Of a stretch of DNA of 64,000 nt, positions 45,014 to 55,303 are shown in pieces. How positions within the stretch are numbered: the first letter of the stretch is position 1; each line of letters opens with the position of its first letter. The stretch spans positions 1 to 64,000 of the forward strand of contig JASEFH010000009.1 of NCBI GenBank assembly GCA_030019205.1. The letters run 5' to 3'. A program made the translations under genes and the position numbers. This DNA is from Methanomicrobiales archaeon. Lineage in GTDB: Archaea > Halobacteriota > Methanomicrobia > Methanomicrobiales > JACTUA01. Below the pieces are notes generated by a model that did no database searches, had not been told where the DNA came from, and saw only the letters and a program-made list of their open reading frames with translations.

Positions 45014-48000
45014 TGCCCCGCAAACCGCACATCAAAAAAGTGCTCCTGATCGGCTCGGGGCCGATCCAGATCGGCCAGGCGGCCGAGTTCGACTTCTCCG
45101 GTTCGCAGGCCTGTCGCGCCCTGCGGGAGGAGGGGGTAAAAGTTGTCCTGGTGAACTCCAATCCCGCGACGATCCAGACCGATCCGGAGATGGCGGACGT
45201 GATCTATCTCGAACCGATCCGCCCCGAGATCGTGGCGAAGATCATCGAGAAAGAACGCCCCGACGGCATCCTCTCTGGTATGGGGGGGCAGACGGGATTG
45301 AACATGACCGCGGAACTGGCGGAGCGTGGGGCGCTCCAGGGCATGGAGATCCTGGGCACCCCGCTCGAGGCGATCTACCGCGGCGAGGATCGCCAGCAGT
45401 TCAAGGATCTGATGGAGAGCATCGGCGAACCGGTCCCGAAGAGTATGATCCTCCGCTCCCTGGACCAGCTCGACGAGGCACTCGCGAAAGTCGGGCTGCC
45501 CGCGATCATCCGCCCGGCATATACTCTCGGCGGCAGTGGCGGGGGGATTGCCAATACCGTGGACGAGCTCAGACGGATCGTGGAACTCGGCCTCTCCCGC
45601 TCACGGATTCACCAGGTTCTCATCGAGGAGAGCGTGATCGGCTGGAAGGAGATCGAGTTCGAGGTGATGCGGGACGCCGCCGACACCTGCATCACGGTCT
45701 GCGGGATGGAGAACGTCGACGCGATGGGGATCCACACCGGAGAGAGCGTCGTCGTCGCCCCCATCCAGACTCTGCGGGACGACGAGTTTCAGACCCTCCG
45801 CAGCGCTGCCATCAAGATCATCCGAGCACTCGGTGTGCAGGGCGGCTGCAACATCCAGTTCGCCTACCGGGACGGGGACTACCGCGTGATCGAGGTGAAT
45901 CCGCGTGTATCCCGGTCATCCGCCCTCGCATCCAAGGCTACCGGTTACCCGATCGCCCGCGTCGCCGCCAAGATCGCGATCGGGCTTCATCTGGACGAGA
46001 TCACGAATACCGTCACCGGTTGCACGCCGGCATCGTTCGAGCCAGCCATCGATTACGTTGTGGTGAAGGTCCCCCGCTGGCCCTTCGACAAGTTCCGCAA
46101 GGCCGATCGGACGCTCACCACCGCGATGAAGAGCACGGGGGAGGTGATGGCGATCGGAAGGACTCTCGAGGAGGCCTTCAAAAAGGCGCTGCGGTCCCTC
46201 GACACGGACGTGACACGCCACACCAGCCCGGCCGAGATCCGCATGATCCTATCCCAGCCCACCGACGAGCGGTTCGCCACCCTTTTTGACGCCATCCGCG
46301 AGGGCTTCTCGATCGAGGAGATCGCCAGCCTCACCCACATCGACCCTTTCTTCCTCCAGAAGATCAAAAACATCGTCGATATGGAGAATCGTCTCCGCGA
46401 ATCGCGGGATCCCGGGCTGATCCGAACCGCGAAGGAGTACGGATTCTCCAATGCGGAGATCGTGCAACTCTCGGGAGTCTCCTGGGAGGAGGTGGAGCGG
46501 ATCAGCGGACTTCCCACCTTCAAGATGGTGGATACCTGTGCGGCGGAGTTCCCGGCGAGGACGCCGTACTTCTACTCCACCTGGGACGCCGCCTGCGAGA
46601 TCGAGCCGAGCGACCGCCAGAAGGTGCTGATCCTGGGTTCCGGACCCATCCGCATCGGCCAGGGGATCGAGTTCGACTACTGCACGGTTCACGCGGTCCA
46701 GGCACTCCGGGAGGAAGGCGTCGAGGTGCACATCGTCAACAACAACCCCGAGACCGTCTCCACCGACTTCGATACGTCCGACCGCCTCTTCTTCGAGCCC
46801 ATGCAGCTCGAAGACGTGGTGAACATCCTCAAGAAGGACTACTACTCCGGCGTGATGGTGCAGTTCGGGGGGCAGAACTCGATCAATCTGGCCGTGCCCC
46901 TGGAGAGGGAGATCGCCCGCCTCGGTCTTGCCACCCGCATCCTGGGCACCAGCCCCGACGCGATGGACGTAGCCGAGGACCGGGATCGGTTCAGCGTCTT
47001 CTTGGCGAGCCTCGGCATACCGAGCCCGCCCAACAGTTCCGCTTACTCCGAGGCCCAGGCTAGGGAGATCGCCGAACGGATCGGGTATCCCGTGCTGGTG
47101 CGGCCGAGCTACGTGCTCGGCGGACGCGCAATGGAGATCGTGCACGATGCCGTGGAGCTCGAGTCCTATATCAAAGAGGCGGTGCGGGTGAGCCGCAGGC
47201 ATCCGGTGCTCATCGATCGCTTCCTGAGCGACGCCGTCGAGATCGACGTGGACGCCGTCTGTGACGGCAGGGAGGTGCTGATCGGAGGGATCATGGAGCA
47301 CATTGAGGAGGCGGGCGTCCACTCCGGCGACTCCGCGTGCGTGATACCGCCGCAGTCCCTCACGTCCTCCCAGGTGGAGCGGCTGCGGGACTACACGCAG
47401 AAGATCGCCCTCGGGCTCGGGGTGGTCGGCCTGATCAATATCCAGTACGCCATCAAAGATGACACCGTATACGTGCTGGAGGCGAACCCGCGGGCCAGCC
47501 GCACGGTGCCCTTCGTCTCCAAGGCGACCGGAATCCCTCTGGCTAAGGTCGCCGCCAAGGTGATGCTGGGCAGGCGGATCGCGGATCTCGGATACCACGA
47601 GCAGCCCATCCGCCACGTAGCGGTGAAGGAGGTGGTTCTCCCCTTCAACAAGCTGCCCGGCGTGGACACTGTTCTCGGCCCCGAGATGAAGAGCACGGGC
47701 GAGGTGATGGGTATCGACTACGGATTCGGCAGAGCCTTCTACAAGGCCTGCATCAGCGCCGACAATGCGCTCCCGGTCGAGGGGAATGTATTCCTCTCGA
47801 TCGCCGGCGACCAGAAGGACGAGGTGGCGCCCATCGCGCGGAAGCTGCGAGAGCTGGGACTCTCGCTCTACGGAACCAGCGGAACGATCGAGTTCCTGAA
47901 CTCGATCGGGATCGAGGCCCATATGGTTCGGAAGGTGCAGGAAGGCTCCCCCAACGTGATCGACATGGTGCGGAGAGGGGAGATCCAGCTGATCATCAAC

Positions 48001-48180
48001 ACACCGGCCGACAAGCAGTCCCGCCAGGATCACTACCAGATCATGCGGACGGCGGTCGACTTCTCCATCCCGTACATCACCACGGTCCAGGCGGCGCGGG
48101 CGGCGGCGATGGCAATAGATGCCATCAAGAAGGAGAAGATCACGATCGAGCCGCTCAACCACTATCTCGGGCTGTCCTAG
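45013..48180 (+). CDS. carB: Carbamoyl-phosphate synthase large subunit
   Basis: A 1055-residue subunit making carbamoyl phosphate from bicarbonate, ammonia and two ATP for arginine and pyrimidines. Both ATP-grasp halves are complete: the first opens KKVLLIGSGPIQIGQAAEFD, the second (near 535) KVLILGSGPIRIGQGIEFDY. EVNPRVSRSSALASKATGYP and EANPRASRTVPFVSKATGIP mark the two active sites. The MGS-like allosteric domain (from about 925) has LYGTSGTIEFLNS and INTPADKQSRQDHYQI. Unlike in some archaea the gene is not split. Confidence 0.97.
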   Translation: MPRKPHIKKVLLIGSGPIQIGQAAEFDFSGSQACRALREEGVKVVLVNSNPATIQTDPEMADVIYLEPIRPEIVAKIIEKERPDGILSGMGGQTGLNMTAELAERGALQGMEILGTPLEAIYRGEDRQQFKDLMESIGEPVPKSMILRSLDQLDEALAKVGLPAIIRPAYTLGGSGGGIANTVDELRRIVELGLSRSRIHQVLIEESVIGWKEIEFEVMRDAADTCITVCGMENVDAMGIHTGESVVVAPIQTLRDDEFQTLRSAAIKIIRALGVQGGCNIQFAYRDGDYRVIEVNPRVSRSSALASKATGYPIARVAAKIAIGLHLDEITNTVTGCTPASFEPAIDYVVVKVPRWPFDKFRKADRTLTTAMKSTGEVMAIGRTLEEAFKKALRSLDTDVTRHTSPAEIRMILSQPTDERFATLFDAIREGFSIEEIASLTHIDPFFLQKIKNIVDMENRLRESRDPGLIRTAKEYGFSNAEIVQLSGVSWEEVERISGLPTFKMVDTCAAEFPARTPYFYSTWDAACEIEPSDRQKVLILGSGPIRIGQGIEFDYCTVHAVQALREEGVEVHIVNNNPETVSTDFDTSDRLFFEPMQLEDVVNILKKDYYSGVMVQFGGQNSINLAVPLEREIARLGLATRILGTSPDAMDVAEDRDRFSVFLASLGIPSPPNSSAYSEAQAREIAERIGYPVLVRPSYVLGGRAMEIVHDAVELESYIKEAVRVSRRHPVLIDRFLSDAVEIDVDAVCDGREVLIGGIMEHIEEAGVHSGDSACVIPPQSLTSSQVERLRDYTQKIALGLGVVGLINIQYAIKDDTVYVLEANPRASRTVPFVSKATGIPLAKVAAKVMLGRRIADLGYHEQPIRHVAVKEVVLPFNKLPGVDTVLGPEMKSTGEVMGIDYGFGRAFYKACISADNALPVEGNVFLSIAGDQKDEVAPIARKLRELGLSLYGTSGTIEFLNSIGIEAHMVRKVQEGSPNVIDMVRRGEIQLIINTPADKQSRQDHYQIMRTAVDFSIPYITTVQAARAAAMAIDAIKKEKITIEPLNHYLGLS

Positions 48181-48191
48181 GCCCCCTGCAG

Positions 48192-48206
48192 CCTCTTTTA
48201 AAAAGG
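48192..48206. terminator. Possible two-way terminator after carB
   Basis: CCTCTTTTAAAAAGG is a short palindrome with a T-run and A-run, lying between the convergent carB and lipoprotein genes. The call is tentative. Confidence 0.3.
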
Positions 48207-48221
48207 TGAGATACCGGTTCT

Positions 48222-49421
48222 CTAGTAGTAGTGGATGTCCAGCACTTTGGAGTTGTCGATCATCCAGAGGGCTCCCCGGGCGTCGTGGCGGTTATCGAGC
48301 ACGAAGGCCTGGACGCTCCGAATCGCATCGAGCGATTCTGTGTAGTACTTCAGCTTCGCCTTCATCTGTTCCCGCTTCACGATATCCTTCAGCGCCTCGT
48401 CGTCGTCGCTGTAGGATTCCGTCCGAAGTTTCTTCGTCAGGTTCTTGATGTCGCCGTCGATCCTCTGGATCTCGCCGCTCATGAATGCGACCGTCGCATT
48501 CAGCTTCTCCAGGCAGTGCACCAGCCGCACCGCCTCGTTCACCCGCGTATACCGGAGCGTTCCGTTGCCCACGGGGCGGACCAGAGGCTGAAGGGCGCGG
48601 GTCTCGTTGGGGCACTCCCCCAGGAAGGCCGGGTGCTCCGGTTCGATGAAGAGGTATTTCCTCGCCCGGTGTTCATAGTACGGGAAGGAGGCTTCGGAGG
48701 TCGCGTAAATCCGGATTCCCACCCCGGAGCGGTCGATCTCCGGGAAGTAGAGCATCGCCACGTCGTAGCCCTCAGACGCCAGCAACCCCAGGAGGAGCAG
48801 GGTCTTCTCATGGCGGGTCCCTCTTGCGTCGCCGATCACCTCGATGGGATACCGCGGGGCCCGCGCCTCGCCGGCATCGGGCGGTATCTGCTGCACGAAC
48901 TGCATCGCGAGCTCCACGTACTCGTCCTGGTTGAGGTTTCCTCTTCTGCTGATCTGCTGCAGGCTGTCGGAGATGGCAGCGTAGAGTTCATCCTGCGTGG
49001 GATCCTCGATCATCGCGACGTAATAGTCGCAGAGGGCTTCCGGGTCACCTGCATCCGTGAGGTTCTGGATGCCGCCCCTATGGGCGGCGCGGGCGCCCTC
49101 GTATACGGACATGTTCACGGGAATCGAGATCACATAGCCGTCTTTCCGGAAGAGGACGCTCAGACTGCGGTAATCGTACGTGGTATTGGCTGAAGGCGCG
49201 ATCCGGGGCGCGGTGTACCCGGTATCAGACTGCCCATCCGACGGTGTGACTTCCCCCATCTCCGCACTGCCCGGCGTGGGAGCAACGGATTGCGCGGACT
49301 CTTCTGGCACGCCGCCCAGGTCGCTCCGGGCGGCGATGCAGCCGCACAGGAGCAATGCGGCTACGATGAACGCGATGGCCAGGGCGTATTCCAAACTACC
49401 GGTGCGTTTCATGAGCCTCAC
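48222..49421 (-). CDS. Putative lipoprotein with degenerate transglutaminase-like domain
   Basis: A 399-residue exported protein. An N-terminal helix ends in a lipobox-like AALLLCGC (Cys26 or Cys28), followed by a serine/proline-rich linker to about 75. The middle (about 150-260) resembles the archaeal transglutaminase-like fold: LAMQFVQQIP, RYPIEVIGDARG and LLLLGLLASEGYDVAMLYFP, ending SGVGI. The usual GDCEDxS nucleophile motif reads GDARGTRHEKT, so the catalytic cysteine is absent. A coiled-coil-like charged region (about 310-380) follows. Likely a structural or binding protein at the cell surface. Function unknown. Confidence 0.72.
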   Translation of the reverse strand: MRLMKRTGSLEYALAIAFIVAALLLCGCIAARSDLGGVPEESAQSVAPTPGSAEMGEVTPSDGQSDTGYTAPRIAPSANTTYDYRSLSVLFRKDGYVISIPVNMSVYEGARAAHRGGIQNLTDAGDPEALCDYYVAMIEDPTQDELYAAISDSLQQISRRGNLNQDEYVELAMQFVQQIPPDAGEARAPRYPIEVIGDARGTRHEKTLLLLGLLASEGYDVAMLYFPEIDRSGVGIRIYATSEASFPYYEHRARKYLFIEPEHPAFLGECPNETRALQPLVRPVGNGTLRYTRVNEAVRLVHCLEKLNATVAFMSGEIQRIDGDIKNLTKKLRTESYSDDDEALKDIVKREQMKAKLKYYTESLDAIRSVQAFVLDNRHDARGALWMIDNSKVLDIHYY

Positions 49422-49855
49422 GTCACCTTGCCTGAATGATCCGCAATAAATGTTTTGGTGATGCGAAATGTCTGCCCGCCGGGACGCGGTCGCATCGATG
49501 AAGAATCTTTAATAATGGCCCGGATTCTTGCTAGAAATTAGATAGCGAGAGCATCGTGCGTAAAACCATCATCCCGCGGAGATTTTAAGGGCAGATCCCG
49601 GTGTGCGGTCCCGATCGTCCGTTACCTTTATATCGGATTCTGCAGTATTATCCGATTCTGTTGCGCTGAGCGCGGGGTGCTGGAGTGAGGGGGTGCAGCA
49701 TGCGTATCCGTCGGGCCTGCCCGCCCGCATGACCATCCTTTAAATCTCAAAAGACTCAGGTATTAGGGTAAGAATGATCTGACGTCCCTGTGCGCTGGAG
49801 AGTTCTGGATAACGGCAGTCGATGCAGGCTGCTCTCCCAAGACGGAGGACATGGA
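49422..49855. promoter_or_regulatory. Intergenic region upstream of argG with several TATA-like elements
   Basis: AATCTTTAATAATGG (about 49504-49518), CCTTTATATCGG (49625-49636) and TCCTTTAAATCTC (49737-49749) are three TATA-like elements on the forward strand. The middle one is followed by the near-repeated strings CGGATTCTG and CGATTCTG. The last would give a leader of about 80 bases for argG. A small RNA from one of the upstream promoters is possible but not shown. Confidence 0.35.
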
Positions 49856-51055
49856 ATGGGAAATGGTACTGTGGTGCTTGCATACTCCGGAGGTCTGGAT
49901 ACCTCGATATGCATTCCGCTCCTCAAGGAGCACTATTCGTACGAACGCGTTGTCACGGCGGTTGTGGATGTGGGTCAGCCAAAGAGCGATATCGACCTGG
50001 CAGAGAAGAAGGGAAGGGCACTCGCCGACGATCATTACACGATCGATGCCCGAGAAGATTTCGTCAACGGGCACGTCTTCCCCTCCATTCGGGCGAACGG
50101 CTGCTACGAGGGCTATCCTCTGGGCACCGCTCTGGCACGCCCTCTTATCGCCGGCAAGATCGTCGATCTGGCCAGGGATGTCGGAGCCGATGCCATCGCC
50201 CATGGCTGCACCGGCAAAGGAAACGACCAGCTCCGCTTCGACTTCATCATCCGGAGCGCCGGGTTCCGCCTGATCGCCCCTGTCCGCGAACTCAATCTCA
50301 CCCGTGACTGGGAGATCGAATACGCACGGAAGCACAATATCCCGTGCCAGGCGGTGAAAGAGAACCCCTACAGCATCGACGAGAACTGCTGGAACCGCTC
50401 CATCGAGGGGGGGAGGCTGGAGGATCCCGCCTTCCATCCTCCCGAGGAGATCTACCGCTGGACCGCGTCCGTCGCCAATTCGCCCGACACTCCCGAGGTG
50501 GTCAGTATCGGCTTTTCGGATGGTGTGCCCGTCTCGCTCAATGGCGAGCGGTTGAAGGGCATCGACCTGGTGCAGCGGATGAACGCGATCGCCGGAAGGC
50601 ACGGTGTGGGGCGGAACGACATGATCGAGGACCGAATCCTGGGGCTGAAGGCCCGCGAGGTGTACGAGCACCCTGCGGCAACCGCCCTGATCACCGCTCA
50701 CCGCGATCTCGAAGGGCTCGTGCTCACCCGCCAGGAGCTCGCCTTCAAGGCGATCGTGGACGAGCGCTGGTCGGAGCTCGCCTACATGGGTCTCGTCCAC
50801 GAACCGCTGTTCGATGCCCTCAACGCCTTCATCGACAAGACGCAGGAGCGGGTGACCGGCATCGTGGATCTGCAGCTCTTCAAGGGGCAAGCCCGCCCGA
50901 TAGGCCGCTCGTCTCCATTCGCCCTCTACGCCGGCGACCTGGTCTCGTTCGACAGCACTGCCCTCGATCAGTGCACAGCCGAGGGGTTCTCGCGCTACTT
51001 CGGGCTCCAGGCTCAGCTGCTCCAGCAGGTGCGGCGGAGAGCGCGCAAAGAATAG
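49856..51055 (+). CDS. argG: Argininosuccinate synthase
   Basis: A 399-residue enzyme condensing citrulline and aspartate with ATP. The PP-loop [33 protein letters not shown], and the substrate-binding [15 protein letters not shown] and [15 protein letters not shown] segments are intact. Start set at the ATG at 49856, seven bases after GGAGG; the in-frame extension upstream reads as non-protein. Together with carAB and argF it covers the ornithine-to-argininosuccinate branch. Confidence 0.96.
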   Translation: MGNGTVVLAYSGGLDTSICIPLLKEHYSYERVVTAVVDVGQPKSDIDLAEKKGRALADDHYTIDAREDFVNGHVFPSIRANGCYEGYPLGTALARPLIAGKIVDLARDVGADAIAHGCTGKGNDQLRFDFIIRSAGFRLIAPVRELNLTRDWEIEYARKHNIPCQAVKENPYSIDENCWNRSIEGGRLEDPAFHPPEEIYRWTASVANSPDTPEVVSIGFSDGVPVSLNGERLKGIDLVQRMNAIAGRHGVGRNDMIEDRILGLKAREVYEHPAATALITAHRDLEGLVLTRQELAFKAIVDERWSELAYMGLVHEPLFDALNAFIDKTQERVTGIVDLQLFKGQARPIGRSSPFALYAGDLVSFDSTALDQCTAEGFSRYFGLQAQLLQQVRRRARKE

Positions 51056-52008
51056 AATGGGATGAATCATCCCCGGCTTTTTCCAGCTTCTTACCAAGGG
51101 CTGCATGGGTTTCAGGATCAGCCGTTCGATTCCGCCTTTCCTCCATCGACCGCATCCTGGCGGTGCCGGTTCGGGCGGAGGAACGCGGCCGCCGATAAAT
51201 TCGGCGGTATCAACCGAGCCCGCCCCCGATGGAGCAGAGGCTCGCACGTATGCGCCGGTAAAGGCTGACCAGCGCCCTCCCGGTCCCCGGGGAAGATGAA
51301 CAGGTTCTAGGTCTGCCGGTGGCCCAGCACGGATACTCGGGGCATCGGATCAATCCCGCAGGATACGCTCGAGATATTGTTCCCGCATCAGAAATAACGG
51401 CTCCGTGCAAACGGCAAACGGAGACGAGGATACGGAACAGTCCACATACGGACTCTCCATTCGAGGATATCGAACTAGAGGACATAGGGCTCACGAACAG
51501 TATTGCCCTCGATCCTCCCCCCGGGTTATCGTGCTGGCGGGATGGGGCATTGGTCCGCTGGTTCCCGCTTCGACGCCATCGCAGGGACGGGCGAGGAGCC
51601 CTCACCAGTGCGATATACCTGAATCGGGCAACCGTGGCGCGAATCGACGCTCTATGCACATCAGCCCGGCTTGAACTTCTCCTTCTCAGGGTGTTGCAGG
51701 AGGGGGATTCATCCTTTTCGGTGCGACATGGCTTGTAGGAGGCAGAATCGGGGGATTTCTGAAGGAGAGCGGGCAGACGTAGGCGCAACCCAGCGGAAGA
51801 ATGCACGAGTATTCAAAACCGGGAGGCAGTCGCGAGAGCGATGGGCGGTCTCGCCTCCGATGGTATTCGCCAGGCTGCAGGGGCTTCTGCAGCCCGGAAA
51901 CCGCTCGGTCCCTTTCTAATCCCGGGAGCCGGGAGAATCCGCCCTCCCCTGCCGCGGGAGTGCCGCCGTCCCGAAGAAGATGGCGGTGTTCCGCTCTCTA
52001 CGCGGAGT
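51056..52008. other. Gene-free stretch downstream of argG
   Basis: About 950 bases with only GC-driven frames. A CCCCCCGGGTTATCGTGCTGG string near 51518 resembles part of the palindromic repeat family but is too degenerate to delimit. Confidence 0.45.
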
Positions 52009-52413
52009 CTAGAGCACCTTCTTTCCCGCGTTCTTGCCCGGCGTGCACTCGAACACCTCTTTCACCGAGAGCACGAGGAGGGACTTGGCCGGGTACGCCT
52101 CGTTCTTCGCCTTCATGGTCGCCTTCATCTTCTCATAGCGGGCACCGCTCGTCTCCACGCGAACGTCGCCTTTCACCTGGAAGCAGCGCTTGCTGTCGGG
52201 GTCCCAGAAGAAGATCGCCATCTTCGGGTTCTCTTTCACGTTGGCAAGCGTCTTGACCATGTAGTTGTCCCCCACCCAGATCGTCTCGTCGTCGGCGATC
52301 TGCACGAAGGCGATCGGCGCCACGTTCGGCACCCCCTCTCTGGATGCTGTGGCGACGGGGAAGATCTTGTTCTTCGCAAACACGGCTTTTATCTCATCAG
52401 TCAGTGTTACCAT
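52009..52413 (-). CDS. Pyridoxamine 5'-phosphate oxidase-like FMN-binding protein
   Basis: A 134-residue split-barrel protein. FPVATASREGVPNVAPIAFV is the canonical N-terminal strand pair, followed by TIWVGDNYMVKTLANVKENP and MAIFFWDPDSKRCFQVKGDV. Such small proteins bind FMN, F420 or heme; the substrate is unknown and many act in redox defence. The start chosen is the ATG at 52413, seven bases after GAGGTG; a GTG three codons upstream is less likely. Confidence 0.85.
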   Translation of the reverse strand: MVTLTDEIKAVFAKNKIFPVATASREGVPNVAPIAFVQIADDETIWVGDNYMVKTLANVKENPKMAIFFWDPDSKRCFQVKGDVRVETSGARYEKMKATMKAKNEAYPAKSLLVLSVKEVFECTPGKNAGKKVL

Positions 52414-52597
52414 TCTCTTCACCTCATCCGTGCGTTCTGCTGACCCTATCCGGTCAAATTCCGGCGAAGTGTCAATGGTTAATAATCGTTCACTCTATTT
52501 ATGGGTATTGGCCGAAACCATTTTCTTCCGCGGTGCCGATATATTCCCGGAAGAGCAGGGGAGGAGCGCGGTGCTCGCCGCTGCGGTTAATTAGAAA

Positions 52598-52607
52598 GGT
52601 ATAAAGG
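52598..52607 (+). promoter_or_regulatory. TATA box of the marker-14 gene
   Basis: GGTATAAAGG lies 23-32 bases before the ATG at 52630, so the transcript starts at or very near the start codon. Confidence 0.45.
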
Positions 52608-52629
52608 AGTACAGGAAAGACCAATCACT

Positions 52630-54126
52630 ATGTGTGCGCGATTTTTTGGGCGTTTTTTCAAACCCAGGCCCCATATCGTCAAGAGCCCGCCTCCCCCCTC
52701 CATCGCCCACGGGGCGGGCATGAATATCCCCGAGTACCGGGTAAAGCCCTATTTTATCTGCGCTTCCGTGGAGATGGGTAACACCACCACCAAGTGCATC
52801 CTGACCGGCACGAACCTGGAGACCGGCCAGAGCTACGTCATCAACAAGACCGTGGGGATGAGCCGGGACATCCGCAAGCCGAAACCGGGCGAGGAGATCT
52901 TTGGAGAGACGCTGGACGGCACACAGATTACGCGGGAGTCAGTGACCGAGCTCATTCGGGACACACTGGTGAAGTGCCACCGGGACGCGAATCTCTCGAT
53001 CCAGGACGACCTGGACTTCGTGGTGCGGAGCACCGGGGTGGTGGCGGAGATGGAGACGCCTGACCAGGTGGGCGAGTTCGTGATCGCGCTCGCGAACGGC
53101 TGCCTGCTGGCCGGGGTCCCGCCCCGCAAGATGACGCCGCCGATGTCCAAGGACAATCTGCCGAAGAGGCTGCAGCCCTACAGCTACGCCGACAAGGTGG
53201 TCTTCGTCGGCGCCGTGGCCGGAGTAATCCCGCCGCTCGGGAGCACGGGCGTGGAGATGGTGGCGAACGAGATGGAGGGGGAGCTTGCGATGGCCGGAAT
53301 CAAGGAGGGGGCGAAGTGGACCCCCGTGGACTTCCGGAACCCCTGCGTGACCATCGATTTCGGGACTACACTCGACGGGCGCATCACCAGCGACGTCCCC
53401 CCGGATGCGGAGAATCCATTTGCCAAGACGATCGGTAACTTCTGCGGTCTGGCAGGGGCGATCCCCGACGCCATCGTGCGAGGGACCGGTCTCGTGGAGA
53501 AGCAGAAGGGCACTGCCCTGGATCTCCTGGGGGAGAGGAGTGTGGAAGGCGGTCTGGCGCGGCGAAAGAGCGCGCTGGTGGAGGAGTACGTGGAGCGCTG
53601 CCATGCGCATATCGACATCCGTACGGTGCCCCCGGACCGGAGGAAGTTCGGGCGGGTGCCCGTCTATGCCGACGTGGCAGAGAAGAGTGGCGTCACTCTG
53701 ATCGGCTGCGACTGTGGTGTCAACGGGAGTGATATCGGGAAGCTGGAGGAGATTGGAGCCGATATCCAGGAGAATCACGACATCGGGCTGCTCACCGCCG
53801 TCGTGGATTCCGTCTGCGCGAGAATGGCCCTCAGGCTGGTGGATGTGGCCGTTCATCAGGGGCTCGTCCCGCCGAACGCCTCGATCGGTTTCACGGGGAG
53901 GGCCGCCATCTCCGGACGGAAACCGGAGTACATCCTGGAGGGTATCGCGGAGCGGAATCTCTTCGAGAACCCCGGCGATCACCTTGTCTTCGTGGACGAT
54001 GGGCTGGCGCGGGGCGCCGCTGTCATGGGGCGGTGCATGCTATCCCTGGGCAAGCCGAAGAATCCTCTGGGCGGGGTGCGGGGCGGACGATGCATCATGG
54101 CACGAAGGATAAATGTAGGCAAATGA
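52630..54126 (+). CDS. Methanogenesis marker protein 14
   Basis: A 498-residue protein of a family found in methanogens (marker 14). The core shows an actin/sugar-kinase-type ATPase fold: ICASVEMGNTTTKCILTGTN as the first phosphate loop, VTIDFGTTLDGRITSDV as the second, and SIGFTGRAAISGRKPEYILE as the adenosine motif. This resembles activases of corrinoid or Fe-S enzymes, so an ATP-driven reactivation role is plausible. A 40-residue leader precedes the domain; another ATG lies at residue 31. Followed nine bases later by a small gene. Confidence 0.88.
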   Translation: MCARFFGRFFKPRPHIVKSPPPPSIAHGAGMNIPEYRVKPYFICASVEMGNTTTKCILTGTNLETGQSYVINKTVGMSRDIRKPKPGEEIFGETLDGTQITRESVTELIRDTLVKCHRDANLSIQDDLDFVVRSTGVVAEMETPDQVGEFVIALANGCLLAGVPPRKMTPPMSKDNLPKRLQPYSYADKVVFVGAVAGVIPPLGSTGVEMVANEMEGELAMAGIKEGAKWTPVDFRNPCVTIDFGTTLDGRITSDVPPDAENPFAKTIGNFCGLAGAIPDAIVRGTGLVEKQKGTALDLLGERSVEGGLARRKSALVEEYVERCHAHIDIRTVPPDRRKFGRVPVYADVAEKSGVTLIGCDCGVNGSDIGKLEEIGADIQENHDIGLLTAVVDSVCARMALRLVDVAVHQGLVPPNASIGFTGRAAISGRKPEYILEGIAERNLFENPGDHLVFVDDGLARGAAVMGRCMLSLGKPKNPLGGVRGGRCIMARRINVGK

Positions 54127-54135
54127 GGTATATTC

Positions 54136-54384
54136 ATGGAAGAAACGGAACTGTTCGATGTGCTCATCCCGCCGGGCGTCCCCCGGACGATCATTCGGGA
54201 TGTGATCGAGAAGTACGACGTGGAGCTGGTGGAGCGCTCCAGGCCGATCCGGATCGGGATCATGCAGGGCGAAGAACGGAACCTGCTCGCCTTCCGCGGA
54301 CGGCGGGAGGTGGTGGAGGAGGTCGAGCGTTATATGCTGGAACGCCTCCGCACGTTCATCGAGGGGGAGGAGAGTCCCCGGTAG
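54136..54384 (+). CDS. Small acidic protein paired with marker 14
   Basis: An 82-residue soluble protein, PPGVPRTIIRDVIEKYDVEL near the N-terminus and RRGREVVEEVERY-like helix (RGRREVVEEVERYMLERL) near the C-terminus. Size and layout suggest a small alpha/beta domain. I do not recognise the family with certainty. Nine bases from the marker-14 stop, so probably one operon and perhaps one complex. The 3' end overlaps the argF 3' end by 29 bases. Confidence 0.75.
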   Translation: MEETELFDVLIPPGVPRTIIRDVIEKYDVELVERSRPIRIGIMQGEERNLLAFRGRREVVEEVERYMLERLRTFIEGEESPR

Positions 54385-55303
54385 GCAGCGGCGTGCCCAG
54401 GATGAGACTGACGAGGAGCGCCTTCTGTGCATGCAGCCGGTTCTCCGCCTGCTGCCAGACGACGCTTCGATCCCCCTCGATCACCGCATCCGTGATCTCC
54501 TCCCCGCGGTGTGCGGGAAGGCAGTGCAGCACGACAACATCCGCCCGCGCAAGCCCGATCAGCGCCTCGTCCACCGTGTAGCCCCGGAATGCCGCCATCC
54601 GCGTCTGCCGCTCCGCCTCTTCTCCCATCGAGACCCAGACGTCCGTGTAGATCGCATCCGCCCCGGCAACGGCGGTTTCGGGCGACTCGACCACCGTCAC
54701 TCTCCCTCCGCGATCCCGCGCCTGCCGCACGACCGCCTCCTGCGGCTGATAACCTGCCGGGCTGGCGACTGCCACCTCCATCCCCGTGAGGGCGGAGGCC
54801 AGGATGAGTGAGTGGCAGACATTGTTCCCATCCCCCACCCAGGCGATCCGCCGCCCCTCCACCGATCCGAAGCACTCCTCGAGGGTCATGATGTCCGCCA
54901 GAATCTGGCAGGGGTGCTCCCGGTCCGAGAGACCGTTGATCACGGGGACGCTCGACCATCTCGCGTACTCCTCCAAGGTGCTGTGCAGGTAGGTGCGGAT
55001 CATCACCGCCGATACATAGCGCGAGAAGACCCGCGCCGTATCCCGGATCTCCTCACCCCGCCCGAGCTGAAGGTCGCGGGGGTTCAGGAAGAGGGCGTGT
55101 CCGCCCAGCTCGTGCATCCCCACCTCGAACGAGAGCCTGGTTCTGGTCGAGGCCTTCTCGAAGAGCATCGCGAGCGTGTGCCCCCTGAGGATCCCGTTCC
55201 GCCTGCCGGCGCACCGGTCCCGTTTCATGCGGTGCGCCGCATCCAGCAGATCCCGCAGTTCGACGGCGGTCAGATCCAGGATGGAGAGAAAATCGCGCTT
55301 CAT
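54356..55303 (-). CDS. argF: Ornithine carbamoyltransferase
   Basis: A 315-residue enzyme making citrulline from ornithine and carbamoyl phosphate. The carbamoyl-phosphate loop is in [15 protein letters not shown], then [19 protein letters not shown]. The ornithine loop is in [11 protein letters not shown], and the catalytic [11 protein letters not shown] is present. The ATG at 55303 overlaps the purD stop (ATGA) and follows GGAG. Its substrate comes from carAB about 6 kb away. Confidence 0.96.
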   Translation of the reverse strand: MKRDFLSILDLTAVELRDLLDAAHRMKRDRCAGRRNGILRGHTLAMLFEKASTRTRLSFEVGMHELGGHALFLNPRDLQLGRGEEIRDTARVFSRYVSAVMIRTYLHSTLEEYARWSSVPVINGLSDREHPCQILADIMTLEECFGSVEGRRIAWVGDGNNVCHSLILASALTGMEVAVASPAGYQPQEAVVRQARDRGGRVTVVESPETAVAGADAIYTDVWVSMGEEAERQTRMAAFRGYTVDEALIGLARADVVVLHCLPAHRGEEITDAVIEGDRSVVWQQAENRLHAQKALLVSLILGTPLPTGDSPPPR

